A stretch of 58,924 bases of DNA from Achromobacter denitrificans NBRC 15125 (lineage in GTDB: Bacteria > Pseudomonadota > Gammaproteobacteria > Burkholderiales > Burkholderiaceae_B): NCBI RefSeq assembly GCF_001571365.1, contig NZ_BCTQ01000040.1, positions 1-58,924 of the forward strand. The letters are read 5' to 3'. The notes beneath the pieces were generated by a model. That model was not told the DNA's origin and did no database searches. It was given only the letters and a program-made list of their open reading frames with translations. Of this stretch, positions 10,635-18,904 are shown in pieces. How positions within the stretch are numbered: the first letter of the stretch is position 1; every line of letters starts with the position of its first letter. The translations under genes were made by a program, and so were the position numbers.

Positions 10635-12311
10635 ATGAGCACAACAACCATGGCAGGCCGCGGCCCCTCCGCGGATCCGCGCCCGATGACCAAGGATGAG
10701 CGCCGCGTCATCTTTGCGTCATCGCTGGGAACGGTTTTCGAGTGGTACGACTTTTATCTCTACGGCTCGCTCGCGGCCATCATCGCACAGCACTTTTTCT
10801 CCGGCGTGAACCCCACCGCGGGCTTCATCTTCGCGCTGCTGGCCTTCGCGGCGGGTTTTGCCGTGCGGCCCTTCGGCGCGCTGGTGTTCGGCCGCCTGGG
10901 CGACCTCGTCGGCCGCAAGTACACGTTCCTGGTCACGATCGTGATCATGGGCCTGTCCACCTTCCTCGTCGGGGTCCTGCCCAGCTACGCCAGCATCGGC
11001 CTGGCCGCGCCCGCCATCCTGATCGTCCTGCGCCTGCTGCAAGGCCTGGCGCTGGGCGGCGAGTACGGCGGCGCCGCGACCTATGTGGCCGAGCACGCGC
11101 CGCATGGCCGCCGCGGCTTCTATACGTCCTGGATCCAGACCACCGCGACCCTGGGCCTGTTCCTGTCGCTGCTGGTCATCCTCGGCATCCGCACGTTCAT
11201 GGGCGAAGACGACTTCAAGGCCTGGGGCTGGCGCATTCCGTTCCTGATCTCGGTCGTCCTGCTGGGCATCTCGGTGTGGATCCGCCTGCAACTGAGCGAA
11301 TCGCCCACCTTCAAGCGCATGAAGGAAGAAGGCAAGGGTTCCAAAGCCCCGATCGCCGAATCCTTCGGCCAGTGGAAGAACCTGAAGGTCGTGATCCTGG
11401 CCTTGCTGGGCCTGACCGCCGGCCAGGCCGTGGTCTGGTACACCGGCCAGTTCTACGCCCTGTTCTTCCTGACGCAGACGCTGAAGGTCGACGCGAACAC
11501 CGCCAACATCATGATCGCGCTCGCGCTGCTGATCGGCACGCCGTTCTTCGTGATCTTCGGCGCGCTGTCGGACAAGATCGGCCGCAAGCCCATCATCATG
11601 GCGGGCTGCCTGATCGCCGCCGTCACCTACTTCCCGCTCTTCCAGGGTCTCACGCACTTCGCCAACCCCGCGCTGGAGAAGGCCCAGGCCACGGCGCCCG
11701 TCACGGTGATCGCGGACCCGGCCACCTGCTCGTTCCAGTTCAACCCCGTGGGCACCTCGTCGTTCACCAGCTCCTGCGACGTGGTCAAGTCGTTCATGGC
11801 GCGCAACTCGGTGAACTACAAGAACGAAGCCGCTCCGGCGGGCTCGGTCGCCAAGGTCAAGATCGGCAATGACGAGTTCGCCTCGTTCGACGGCAAGGCC
11901 ATGGCTCCGGCCGACTTCAAGGCCAAGGCCGCGGAACTGGACAAGGCGCTCACCGGCGCGATCCGCAGCCACGGCTACCCCGCCAAGGCCGATCCCGCGC
12001 AGACCAACAACGTCATGGTCGTGGTGCTGCTGACCATCCTGGTGATCTACGTGACCATGGTGTACGGCCCGATCGCCGCCATGCTGGTGGAAATGTTCCC
12101 GACGCGCATCCGCTACACGTCGATGAGCCTGCCCTACCACATCGGCAACGGCTGGTTCGGCGGCTTCCTGCCCCCGGTGGCCTTCGCGGTGGTTGCCGCA
12201 ACCGGCAACATCTACGACGGCCTGTGGTACCCGATCATCATCGCGGTCATGACCCTGGTCATCGGCACGCTGTTCGTGCGCGAAACCAAGGACAACGACA
12301 TCAACGCCTAA
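10635..12311 (+). CDS. MFS transporter, metabolite:H+ symporter type, with large loop insertion
   Basis: A 558-residue, 12-helix permease of the ProP/ShiA/citrate symporter group: FEWYDFYLYGSLA at helix 1, GRLGDLVGRKYTF at the helix 2-3 loop, GGEYGGAATYVAEH in helix 4-5, and SDKIGRKPIIMAG in the second half. Residues about 340-458 form a soluble insertion between two late helices, containing Cys365 and Cys381, which may face the periplasm. GAGGAGA lies 4 bases before the ATG. It follows the TctDE-like pair on the same strand after 182 bp, so a regulated organic-acid uptake function is likely. The substrate cannot be read from sequence. Confidence 0.88.
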   Translation: MSTTTMAGRGPSADPRPMTKDERRVIFASSLGTVFEWYDFYLYGSLAAIIAQHFFSGVNPTAGFIFALLAFAAGFAVRPFGALVFGRLGDLVGRKYTFLVTIVIMGLSTFLVGVLPSYASIGLAAPAILIVLRLLQGLALGGEYGGAATYVAEHAPHGRRGFYTSWIQTTATLGLFLSLLVILGIRTFMGEDDFKAWGWRIPFLISVVLLGISVWIRLQLSESPTFKRMKEEGKGSKAPIAESFGQWKNLKVVILALLGLTAGQAVVWYTGQFYALFFLTQTLKVDANTANIMIALALLIGTPFFVIFGALSDKIGRKPIIMAGCLIAAVTYFPLFQGLTHFANPALEKAQATAPVTVIADPATCSFQFNPVGTSSFTSSCDVVKSFMARNSVNYKNEAAPAGSVAKVKIGNDEFASFDGKAMAPADFKAKAAELDKALTGAIRSHGYPAKADPAQTNNVMVVVLLTILVIYVTMVYGPIAAMLVEMFPTRIRYTSMSLPYHIGNGWFGGFLPPVAFAVVAATGNIYDGLWYPIIIAVMTLVIGTLFVRETKDNDINA

Positions 12312-12358
12312 CCTTCCATCCCCCGCCGGACGGGACTGCTGCGCCCGCCCGGCCTTTC

Positions 12359-12384
12359 AAAGCTCCTCTGGGAGCTTTTTTTTT
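12359..12384 (+). terminator. Intrinsic terminator of the MFS gene
   Basis: An AAAGCTCC / GGGAGCTTT stem with a 3-base loop and a run of eight or more T residues begins 47 bp after the stop codon. Confidence 0.9.
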
Positions 12385-12589
12385 GCCCGCGCAATGCGTT
12401 TGCCACCCGTCGAGGACGCGGCCCGACGGCGAGGCAGGCTTTTCCGTGAAGCGACTTGCGGGTCGCCACGAGGCAGATCAATGTATTTCGCGGATTCAGG
12501 ACCATGTCAGACCCTGGACATTAGACTGGGCGCTCAGATTACGGCCTTGCGCCAGATCGGACGACGATTGATCCCCCTGTCGGACGATT

Positions 12590-12700
12590 GCAGGGCCAGT
12601 GTTCTGACACCGATACCGCGTTCCCCGCGAGCCTTTTATGACGCGGTATTGTGTGCTCCCGTACCGGCCCGGCCTTTATTGAGCCGGGCCGCTTTTTTTT
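12590..12700 (+). ncRNA. Candidate small RNA with intrinsic terminator
   Basis: This lies in a 469-bp gap with no convincing gene. A hairpin with stem ATACCGCG (12613-12620) and CGCGGTAT (12642-12649) is followed by a second strong hairpin, CGGCCCGGC (12665-12673) with GCCGGGCCG (12683-12691), and eight T residues (12693-12700). The second is a complete intrinsic terminator with no upstream gene to serve, since the transporter already has its own. The small GTGT-TCTG-ACAC dyad at 12599-12610 may mark the 5' region. I found no confident promoter, so the 5' end is approximate; the class is unknown. Confidence 0.5.
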
Positions 12701-12780
12701 GTGCCTGCCGTGGGGTCCGGCAAACGCAAGAATGGCGACCGCGAGGCGGTCGCCATTCTCGGGCCCGCCGGCCGGCGGTA

Positions 12781-12990
12781 TCAGCGGCGCATGCCCACGC
12801 CGATCGCCACCACGCCCGCCACGATGGCCGCGATGCCGGCCCAGGCGGGGATCGCCACCGACTTCTCGGTTTCGGCGGTAGCCTTCACCGATCCGATCTG
12901 CAGCACGGTCTCCTCGGATTTGTAGTTGAAGCCCTTGTAGGCCAGGGCGGCGATGCCCAGGACGATCAGGATGATGCCAACGATCTTCAT
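12781..12990 (-). CDS. Small DUF3185-like membrane protein
   Basis: A 69-residue protein with two hydrophobic helices (about 3-18 and 48-66) joined by a charged segment. The start MKIVGIILIVLGIAALAY is typical of DUF3185-type small membrane proteins of unknown role. GGAG lies 8 bases before the ATG. It stands alone between the candidate small RNA and rdgC. No function is proposed. Confidence 0.8.
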   Translation of the reverse strand: MKIVGIILIVLGIAALAYKGFNYKSEETVLQIGSVKATAETEKSVAIPAWAGIAAIVAGVVAIGVGMRR

Positions 12991-13140
12991 TTGTTATCTC
13001 CACTTCGACGTTGCTGCCGCGGACAGTAGCGCATAGGGCGGCCGGTGTCAGTGACAGAAGGTGTCGCATCGCGCTGCCGTATTGCAACACTTCGGCTATG
13101 CCTGCGCGTCGTATAGAATCACCCCTTTTGGCCGACGCTC

Positions 13141-14040
13141 ATGTGGTTCAAGAATCTCAAGATTTATCGCCTCTCCTCGCCGTGGACGCTGGTCGGCGAC
13201 CAGCTTGAAGAAACGCTGGCGCGGCACGCCTACCAGTCCGGCAACAACCTGGAAATGCAAAGCCTGGGTTGGGTCCCGCCGCGTGAAAACGGCGGGCTGG
13301 CCCATGTGGTCAATGGACAGATCCTGCTCAGCCTGCGCGCCGAAAAGAAACTCCTGCCCGGCACCGTCGTGAACCAGGTCGCCAAGGCGCGCGCCCAGGA
13401 AATCGAAGAGCAGCAGGGCTACAAGCCCGGCCGCAAGCAGATGAAGGAAATCAAGGAGCGCGTCACCGACGAACTCCTGCCGCGCGCCTTCAGCGTGTAC
13501 CGCGACACCCGCGTGTGGATCGACACGCAAAACCATTGGCTCGTGGTCGATGCCGCCGCCTCGGCCAAGGCCGACGAAGTCATCGGCCTGCTGGCCAAGT
13601 GCATCGATCCCTTCCCGCTGGAAAACCTGTACGTGGCGCAATCGCCCGCCTCGGCCATGACCGGCTGGCTGGCCGAAGACGAAGCGCCGTCGAATTTCTC
13701 CATCGACCAGGACACCGAACTGCGTTCGTCGGGTGAAAGCGGCGCGGCCATCCGCTACGTCAAGCACTCGATCGACGCCGACGACGTCCGCCGTCACATC
13801 CAGTCGGGCAAGCAGTGCACCCGCCTGGCCATGACCTGGGCCGACCGCGTGTCGTTCGTACTGACCGAAGGCCTGGACATCAAGCGCGTCGCGCCGCTGG
13901 ACGTGCTGAAGGAAGGCAACGAAAGCATGGCCTCCAACGACGACGAGAAGTTCGATTCCGACATGATGCTGATGACGGGCGAGCTGGCCAAGATGATGGC
14001 CGAGCTGGTCGAAGCCCTGGGCGGCGAAAAGAAGGTCTAA
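13141..14040 (+). CDS. rdgC: Recombination-associated protein RdgC
   Basis: A 299-residue RdgC, a nucleoid-associated DNA-binding protein that forms a ring around duplex DNA and can restrain RecA. It starts [12 protein letters not shown] and contains [11 protein letters not shown] and the C-terminal acidic/Met-rich end ([17 protein letters not shown]) seen across the family; length is normal. A -10-like TATAGA lies just upstream of the ATG at 13141. It is monocistronic, closed by a strong terminator shared with the convergent diguanylate cyclase gene. Confidence 0.97.
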   Translation: MWFKNLKIYRLSSPWTLVGDQLEETLARHAYQSGNNLEMQSLGWVPPRENGGLAHVVNGQILLSLRAEKKLLPGTVVNQVAKARAQEIEEQQGYKPGRKQMKEIKERVTDELLPRAFSVYRDTRVWIDTQNHWLVVDAAASAKADEVIGLLAKCIDPFPLENLYVAQSPASAMTGWLAEDEAPSNFSIDQDTELRSSGESGAAIRYVKHSIDADDVRRHIQSGKQCTRLAMTWADRVSFVLTEGLDIKRVAPLDVLKEGNESMASNDDEKFDSDMMLMTGELAKMMAELVEALGGEKKV

Positions 14041-14080
14041 GCCCCGGCAGGCGAGGCGGCCGCCCTGCCCGCCGCGCCCC

Positions 14081-14113
14081 AAATGAAAACGCCCCGTCGG
14101 GGCGTTTTCATTT
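14081..14113. terminator. Bidirectional terminator rdgC / diguanylate cyclase
   Basis: A perfect 15-bp stem (AAATGAAAACGCCCC and its complement) with a GTC loop has T-runs at the 3' end on both strands. It lies between convergent genes. Confidence 0.93.
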
Positions 14114-14134
14114 TTCGCGGGCCGCGGGCCGCGG

Positions 14135-15571
14135 CTACGCCGCCTCGCTGCGGTCGCGGCCGGCCTGCTTGGCCCGGTAGAGCGCCTTGTCGGCGCGATC
14201 GATGAGGTAGGCGTAGTCCGGGTGTCCGTCGAACGTGGCCACGCCGATGCTGGCCGTGATGTGCTGCGGGCCGGCCTCGGCAATGGAGAACACGTGGCGC
14301 CGGATCTCGGCGCCCAGTTTCTGCGCCGCGGCCAGCGCGGCATCGCGGCCCGCATCCACCAGCACCACCAGGAATTCCTCGCCGCCGTAGCGGAAGACGA
14401 AGTCGCTGGAGCGGCACGACTGGTGCAGCACCTCGGCGAACTGCCGCAGCACCTGGTCGCCGCCGGAGTGGCCGTGCTCGTCGTTGATGGCCTTGAAATG
14501 GTCGATGTCCAGCAGCAGCACCGAAAATTCGCTGCGCTGCCGGCGCGCGATCGAGATTTCACGCCCGACCACCGACGGCAGGAAGCGCCGGTTCAGCACG
14601 TTGGTCAGCGGGTCGCTGCCGCTCTCGATCTCGGCCACCATGTCGAACAGCCCGTTGAGCAGGTGCTTGATGCGCGCCACCAGTTCCTGCAGCTCGCGCA
14701 CGTGGTCCGGCATGGAGGACGCCTGGCCCTGCGCCTCGTCGCGCATCAACTGCGGCAAGACCTCCTGGTCCAGCCGCGCGACGGCCTCGGTGATCTGGAG
14801 CAGCGCCGGCGCGCTCTCGAACATCGCTCCGCCCTTGTGCTGCAGCCACAACCCGAACTCGGAGGCCGCCAGCCGCGGCAAGGACTGCCCGGGCGCGCGG
14901 TAGTGCAGGCCGATCAGCACGGCCTGGCTCCATTCCAGCAGCGCGGCGCGTTGCCGCTCGCGTTCGGTGGAAATGTTCTGCCCCAGCGCGAAGAGCCGGT
15001 AGGCCTCGTCGTTGCGCGCGCCGCGGCTGATGTCGCGCATGAACGCGCGGCTCATCTGCTCGACGGCCAGGTCGAACAGGTTGCACACGTACTGGGTCGC
15101 CACGGACGCGGCGATGCCGTCCAGGTCGCTGGCGCGCAGGCGCATCGCGATTTCGTTCTTGAGGATGCGCGCCCCGGTCATCACCAGGTGCATGGGAATA
15201 TGGACGCGGGCGTGCACTTCGCCCACCTTCTTCTGCGTGGCCATCAGGGCGCCGATGTCGCCCTGGTCGCGCACGCACAGCAGCCCCTTGAGCCACCGGG
15301 TCATGCCGCTGTGGAGGCGGCTGGCCACGATTTCATGGGACAGCCGCGGCCCCGCCTCGGCATCGGCCAGCAGGACGGAATAAAAGGTATCCACCAGCTG
15401 ACCGACGCTGTCGGCCACCACTGCCGCGACCTGGCCGCGGGTGTAGGCATCGACCGACCGGTAGACCGCCTCCCAGGCCTGTTCGTTGGACGCGGTCAGG
15501 TAGCACGCCGGGCCGGGTAGGCCCTCGGACTGGCCGGGGGAAGACGGGAAGCCAAGGCTGCTAGAAGACAT
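14135..15571 (-). CDS. Globin-coupled heme-sensing diguanylate cyclase (BpeGReg type)
   Basis: A 478-residue protein. Residues ~25-175 form a sensor globin, with proximal His120 in GEVHARVHIP and distal-side Tyr64 (DTFYSVLL). A helical middle region (~180-310) follows, then a GGDEF domain with signature RYGGEEFLVV and an inhibitory I-site RSSD five residues before GGEEF. Characterised members in Bordetella pertussis and E. coli (DosC) bind O2 at heme and make cyclic di-GMP from two GTP. Heme ligation and intact catalytic residues suggest an active oxygen sensor that favours surface growth. The ATG at 15571 is chosen over an in-frame GTG 45 bp upstream. The gene is single. Confidence 0.92.
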   Translation of the reverse strand: MSSSSLGFPSSPGQSEGLPGPACYLTASNEQAWEAVYRSVDAYTRGQVAAVVADSVGQLVDTFYSVLLADAEAGPRLSHEIVASRLHSGMTRWLKGLLCVRDQGDIGALMATQKKVGEVHARVHIPMHLVMTGARILKNEIAMRLRASDLDGIAASVATQYVCNLFDLAVEQMSRAFMRDISRGARNDEAYRLFALGQNISTERERQRAALLEWSQAVLIGLHYRAPGQSLPRLAASEFGLWLQHKGGAMFESAPALLQITEAVARLDQEVLPQLMRDEAQGQASSMPDHVRELQELVARIKHLLNGLFDMVAEIESGSDPLTNVLNRRFLPSVVGREISIARRQRSEFSVLLLDIDHFKAINDEHGHSGGDQVLRQFAEVLHQSCRSSDFVFRYGGEEFLVVLVDAGRDAALAAAQKLGAEIRRHVFSIAEAGPQHITASIGVATFDGHPDYAYLIDRADKALYRAKQAGRDRSEAA

Positions 15572-15718
15572 AGATAATCCGCCCGAAGGCTCCAAGGCGT
15601 GCCTGGAGAGCGACACGCGACAAGCGACAGAAAAAGCTAGCGCGGATTATGCTTGAAAACCCCCTGCGCAGGCCGGCCAGGCGCCGCCCGCGCAGGGGTA
15701 TTCGGACCTGCGTCGCGT

Positions 15719-17011
15719 TCAGTCCAGGCCGTGGAAGGTCGAATCGTCCGGCCCGACGTGGGACGGATGCTGCCACGTCACGTCGCGCATCGAATGCTGC
15801 ACCAGGCCTTCCACGCCCAGCAGCACCGCGAAGATCGCCATGCGGATAGGGATGCCGTTGTCGGTCTGGCGGAAGATCGCCAGGCGCGGATCGTGGTTGA
15901 GATCCACGCTCAGGTCGTTCGCGCCCGGGCGGCTGTCGCGCGGCAGCGGGTGCATCACGATGGTCTCGGGGCTGCAGTAGGCGTCGATGATGGCGCGGTT
16001 GATCTGGAAATCGGGCGTGTAGCCTTCGTTCTCTTCGTTGGCGAAACGCTCCTTCTGCACCCGCGTCGCGTAGATCACGTCGGCGCCGGCCAGGCCTTCG
16101 GCCAGTGAAGTCTTCTGCTCGATCACATTGCCGTTGCGGCTGGCCTGCTCGACGATGTAGGACGGCATTTCCAGCCCCTTCGGCGACACCAGCGAGAACT
16201 TCACGTTCTTGTACAGCGCCATCAGCTTGATGAGCGAATGCACCGTGCGGCCGTACTTCAGGTCGCCGACCATGGCGATGTGGGCGCCGTCGAGCAGCTT
16301 GCCCAGGCGCGAGAACTCGGTGAGGATCGTGTACAGGTCCAGCAGGGCCTGGCTGGGGTGCTCGCCGGGGCCGTCGCCGCCGTTGACCACGGGAATATTG
16401 GTGGCGCGCGCGAATTCCGCGACCGAACCCTGGTCGGGATGGCGGATGACCATGGCATCGACGTAGCCGCTCATGACGCGGCTGGTGTCGTAGATGGATT
16501 CGCCCTTCGCCATGGACGAGAACGTGAAGCCGGTGGTGTCGCACACGGAGCCGCCCAGGCGGCAGAACGCCGAGCCGAAGCTCACGCGGGTACGGGTGCT
16601 GGCCTCGAAGAACAGGTTGCCCAGCACCGCGCCTTCCAGCACGCGCGAGACTTTCTGGCGGCGCGCGATCGGCTGCATCATGTCGGCCACGCGGAACAGG
16701 TCCTCGACCGATTCGCGCGTGAACTGGTCCACGGACAGCAACTGATGCTTGCCTTCCACGGCGATGCGGTCGCGCAAGGGGCCTTCTTGTACGCTTTGCG
16801 TATACTTTTCCAGCAAAACGCCGTTCTGCACGATTTCGCTGACGAAACGCTGCACCACTTCCGGCATGGCGCGGAATTCCTGCGACCCCTCGGGGAGCAG
16901 CCAGGTATCCAAGGCCCGCCGCTTGACCCCGATGCGGGTGGCGAACACATCGCGCGTCAGGTTCAGGCGCCGCATGGCGTCGCGCAGGAAGGCTTGCTGG
17001 GAAATGGTCAT
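15719..17011 (-). CDS. pyrB: Aspartate carbamoyltransferase with N-terminal HTH-like extension
   Basis: A 430-residue enzyme making N-carbamoyl-aspartate for pyrimidines. The catalytic part starts near residue 85: carbamoyl-phosphate loop FEASTRTRVSF (STRTR at 138-142), GGDGPGEHPSQALLDLYT, and HPLPR near the C-terminus. E. coli PyrB is ~310 residues. The extra ~80 residues here (LNLTRDVFATRIGVKRRALD) look like a small helix-turn-helix and occur in betaproteobacterial homologues, where their role is unclear. No PyrI regulatory subunit or pyrC lies nearby. The ATG at 17011 is preferred to a TTG 12 bp upstream. A near-perfect palindrome overlaps the probable promoter. Confidence 0.93.
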   Translation of the reverse strand: MTISQQAFLRDAMRRLNLTRDVFATRIGVKRRALDTWLLPEGSQEFRAMPEVVQRFVSEIVQNGVLLEKYTQSVQEGPLRDRIAVEGKHQLLSVDQFTRESVEDLFRVADMMQPIARRQKVSRVLEGAVLGNLFFEASTRTRVSFGSAFCRLGGSVCDTTGFTFSSMAKGESIYDTSRVMSGYVDAMVIRHPDQGSVAEFARATNIPVVNGGDGPGEHPSQALLDLYTILTEFSRLGKLLDGAHIAMVGDLKYGRTVHSLIKLMALYKNVKFSLVSPKGLEMPSYIVEQASRNGNVIEQKTSLAEGLAGADVIYATRVQKERFANEENEGYTPDFQINRAIIDAYCSPETIVMHPLPRDSRPGANDLSVDLNHDPRLAIFRQTDNGIPIRMAIFAVLLGVEGLVQHSMRDVTWQHPSHVGPDDSTFHGLD

Positions 17012-17035
17012 GACGGGCCCCAAAGAGGAGGATTT

Positions 17036-17054
17036 ATATACGCAGTGCGCATAT
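17036..17054. promoter_or_regulatory. Palindrome in the pyrB promoter
   Basis: ATATACGCAGTGCGCATAT is an interrupted palindrome (TACGC-AGT-GCGCA core) 25 bp upstream of the pyrB ATG, overlapping AT-rich -10-like sequence. A similar TACGC-TTT-GCGTA site lies inside the gene at 16791-16803. It may be an operator. Confidence 0.45.
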
Positions 17055-17109
17055 TATTCTCAACACAAACGCAAGTCCAACACTTTTGCGCACATGGGTT
17101 TACCCGGAA

Positions 17110-17523
17110 TCAACGGCTTACATAGGCCGTCATCTGAGGAGGGTCCGTCACCGCCTGCCCGGCCGCGAGCCAGCAGGCCGCGCAGAAGGCCAGCGCGCCC
17201 AGGAGATAGCAGAACACGGCCAGCAGCTGCGCGGGCCAATGGCCGCGCGTCAGATGCCCGGTGTAGCCTTGACGCAACAGGCTGACCTGCGCCAGGTAGG
17301 CGAACACCGCGCCCAGGCAGGTCGCCAGGAAGCCGCCGAGCAGCAGCGCCAGCGGCAGTTGCAGATCCGGCGGCGCCGCGATGTCGCCGCCGACGATGCC
17401 CAGCAGAAATGCCGTCAGGATCAGCGCCGCGCCCCCGTTGAGCCACCCCAGGAACCGGAACGCCCCGACGAATAGCGAGAACGACACGGCGCTGGCGCGG
17501 ATCTGCTGAGAGCGGGGATCCAT
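17110..17523 (-). CDS. Small four-helix membrane protein, unknown
   Basis: A 137-residue protein with four predicted membrane helices (about 13-28, 30-47, 57-80, 98-122) and a short polar tail. I do not recognise the family. It starts 3 bp after the stop of the lipoprotein gene upstream, so the two are co-translated and may act together in the envelope. No catalytic motif is visible. Confidence 0.75.
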   Translation of the reverse strand: MDPRSQQIRASAVSFSLFVGAFRFLGWLNGGAALILTAFLLGIVGGDIAAPPDLQLPLALLLGGFLATCLGAVFAYLAQVSLLRQGYTGHLTRGHWPAQLLAVFCYLLGALAFCAACWLAAGQAVTDPPQMTAYVSR

Positions 17524-17526
17524 GGA

Positions 17527-17958
17527 TCAGCCTTCGGCGCCCTTGCGGCACGTGGGCGTAGCGCTCTGGATCGATGCCTTGGCGGCGGCGATCTCCGCGG
17601 CGTCCCAGGGGCTCTCGCCCAGGACCGTGATGGTCACCTTGGAGGTGGAGGGCGTGTCGGTCTCGGCGGAGATCAGCTCCAGCACCTTGGCCGGCTCCGT
17701 CACCTTATACAGCTGCACTTCGTCCGGCGCGCCCTTCTCGCCCTTCACGTGGCGCCAGGCATAGGCGACGTTATAGGCGTGCTGCACCTGGACGTGGCAG
17801 ACGCGCACGTACTCGCCGGCGCGGCGGAACGCGGCCTCGTAGTTGGTATTGACGCTGAAGGTCTCTTTCACGACGCTATCGGACTCGTAGACCCCCCTGC
17901 TCGCGCAGCCGGCCAATACGACCACGGCCGCCACTCCCACCCACACAGACTTGCGCAT
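17527..17958 (-). CDS. Putative BPTD-type small lipoprotein, unknown
   Basis: A 143-residue lipoprotein. The lipobox VVLAGC puts the acylated Cys at residue 18. The mature part has a KETFSVNTNYEAAF region and two Cys (54 and 137) that could form a disulfide. GGGAAG lies before the ATG at 17958. It is the first gene of a two-gene unit with the membrane protein 17110-17523. The lipoprotein at 26222-26530 has a comparable start to its mature part (KDTYSV), suggesting distant kinship. Function unknown. Confidence 0.8.
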   Translation of the reverse strand: MRKSVWVGVAAVVVLAGCASRGVYESDSVVKETFSVNTNYEAAFRRAGEYVRVCHVQVQHAYNVAYAWRHVKGEKGAPDEVQLYKVTEPAKVLELISAETDTPSTSKVTITVLGESPWDAAEIAAAKASIQSATPTCRKGAEG

Positions 17959-18024
17959 GACACTTCCCGCTTCGAGATTCGGATTTCCGAGATTATGCCC
18001 CAGCCGAAGAGGCGGCAAATAGTC

Positions 18025-18075
18025 TCGCCGCGCGTAGCCGCAAGCTCCGCTTGCTTGCTGCCCCCGGAGGGGTGC
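18025..18075 (-). repeat. Dispersed GC-rich intergenic repeat, copy D (inverted)
   Basis: Read on the minus strand this segment contains CCGGGGGCAGCAAGC followed by a diverged hairpin arm. It aligns with copies A, B and C. It lies between the lipoprotein promoter region and the entericidin terminator. Confidence 0.55.
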
Positions 18076-18095
18076 TTTTGTCTTGGGGCACCCAA

Positions 18096-18139
18096 AACAA
18101 AAAAGCCGCGCGTGAAATGCGGGGCATTTCACGCGCGGC
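18096..18139 (-). terminator. Intrinsic terminator of the entericidin gene
   Basis: A 16-bp perfect stem (GCCGCGCGTGAAATGC, 18105-18120, with 18124-18139) with a 3-base loop is followed on the minus strand by TTTTTTGTTTT. It begins 32 bp beyond the stop. Confidence 0.92.
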
Positions 18140-18170
18140 CTCGGGCCGGGAACGCGGCTGATGCCGCGGC

Positions 18171-18302
18171 CTACTTGGTGGCCGCGCCTTCGATCTTTTC
18201 CCCGCCGCGCTGGATGTCCTTGCCCGCGCCCGCAACCGTGTTGCAGCCCGCCGACAGCGCGGCGATCGAGAGCAGCATGACGAGAAAGACTCTGTTTTTC
18301 AT
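18171..18302 (-). CDS. Entericidin-family small lipoprotein
   Basis: A 43-residue lipoprotein: MKNRVFLVMLLSIAALSAGC signal with acylated Cys20, then a charged amphipathic tail (GKDIQRGGEKIEGAATK) typical of entericidin A/B. In E. coli the pair forms an antidote/toxin-like set induced in stationary phase; here only one gene is present. A strong AGGAG site lies 8 bases before the ATG. It is closed by its own terminator. Confidence 0.9.
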   Translation of the reverse strand: MKNRVFLVMLLSIAALSAGCNTVAGAGKDIQRGGEKIEGAATK

Positions 18303-18491
18303 GAATATCTCCTGTCTGGCCGAGAAAATCGAAACCCAGCATACCGCAAAGCCTACGATTTGGGCATCACCCGCGGAGCCCGCAAGGGCAGCGCCGGCGA
18401 TTACGGAAGAACCCGCATATCCCCCTGGGGCGGCTGCTCCGGCATGGCTGCGCCTGTCGCGAAATTGGCGGCAATGGATTAGGATGCGCAA

Positions 18492-18848
18492 ATGATCAAG
18501 AAACATGTATCGCAGAGCGCCGGTTCCTCTCCTCAAGGCTGGGGCTGGGAACAGCCTCAATGCCGCGGACAGGCGGCTTTGGCGCTGTTCATCGACGATC
18601 TGCATCGAATTCTGCAAACCCACGCTGCCGGCAAGCTCGCGGACAGCAGCACGCTGGCCGACGCGCAGCGCGACGTGAACGAACTCCTGGCCCGGTACAA
18701 CGAAATCGCCGCCGCGCCGGATATTTTCCTTGGACAATCTGTCGAACTCAAAGAGGGCGTGGATCGCAATGGCGTATCCCATACGGTACCGATTTTTTCG
18801 CCGCGCCTGAAACAGTCATTGGTATCGATGCTGGGCCAGGCCGGCTGA
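18492..18848 (+). CDS. Unknown 118-residue protein
   Basis: A soluble, mostly helical protein. It opens with a Gly/Trp/Gln-rich stretch (GWGWEQPQ), then LALFIDDLHRILQTH and an amphipathic segment with DAQRDVNELLARYNEI. No domain is recognised. AGGA precedes the ATG. It is divergent from the entericidin gene and lies 56 bp before the Nif11-like gene on the same strand, so the two probably share a transcript. Confidence 0.65.
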   Translation: MIKKHVSQSAGSSPQGWGWEQPQCRGQAALALFIDDLHRILQTHAAGKLADSSTLADAQRDVNELLARYNEIAAAPDIFLGQSVELKEGVDRNGVSHTVPIFSPRLKQSLVSMLGQAG

Positions 18849-18904
18849 TACGCCGCCGGGCCCTTGCGGGATCAGGACCAGAACAGCAATAGCTGGAGAC
18901 CCAA

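Noticed and set aside
12394..13029. Plus-strand open frame over the candidate small RNA and DUF3185 gene
   Set aside because: It runs through a strong terminator and antisense to a better-supported small gene.
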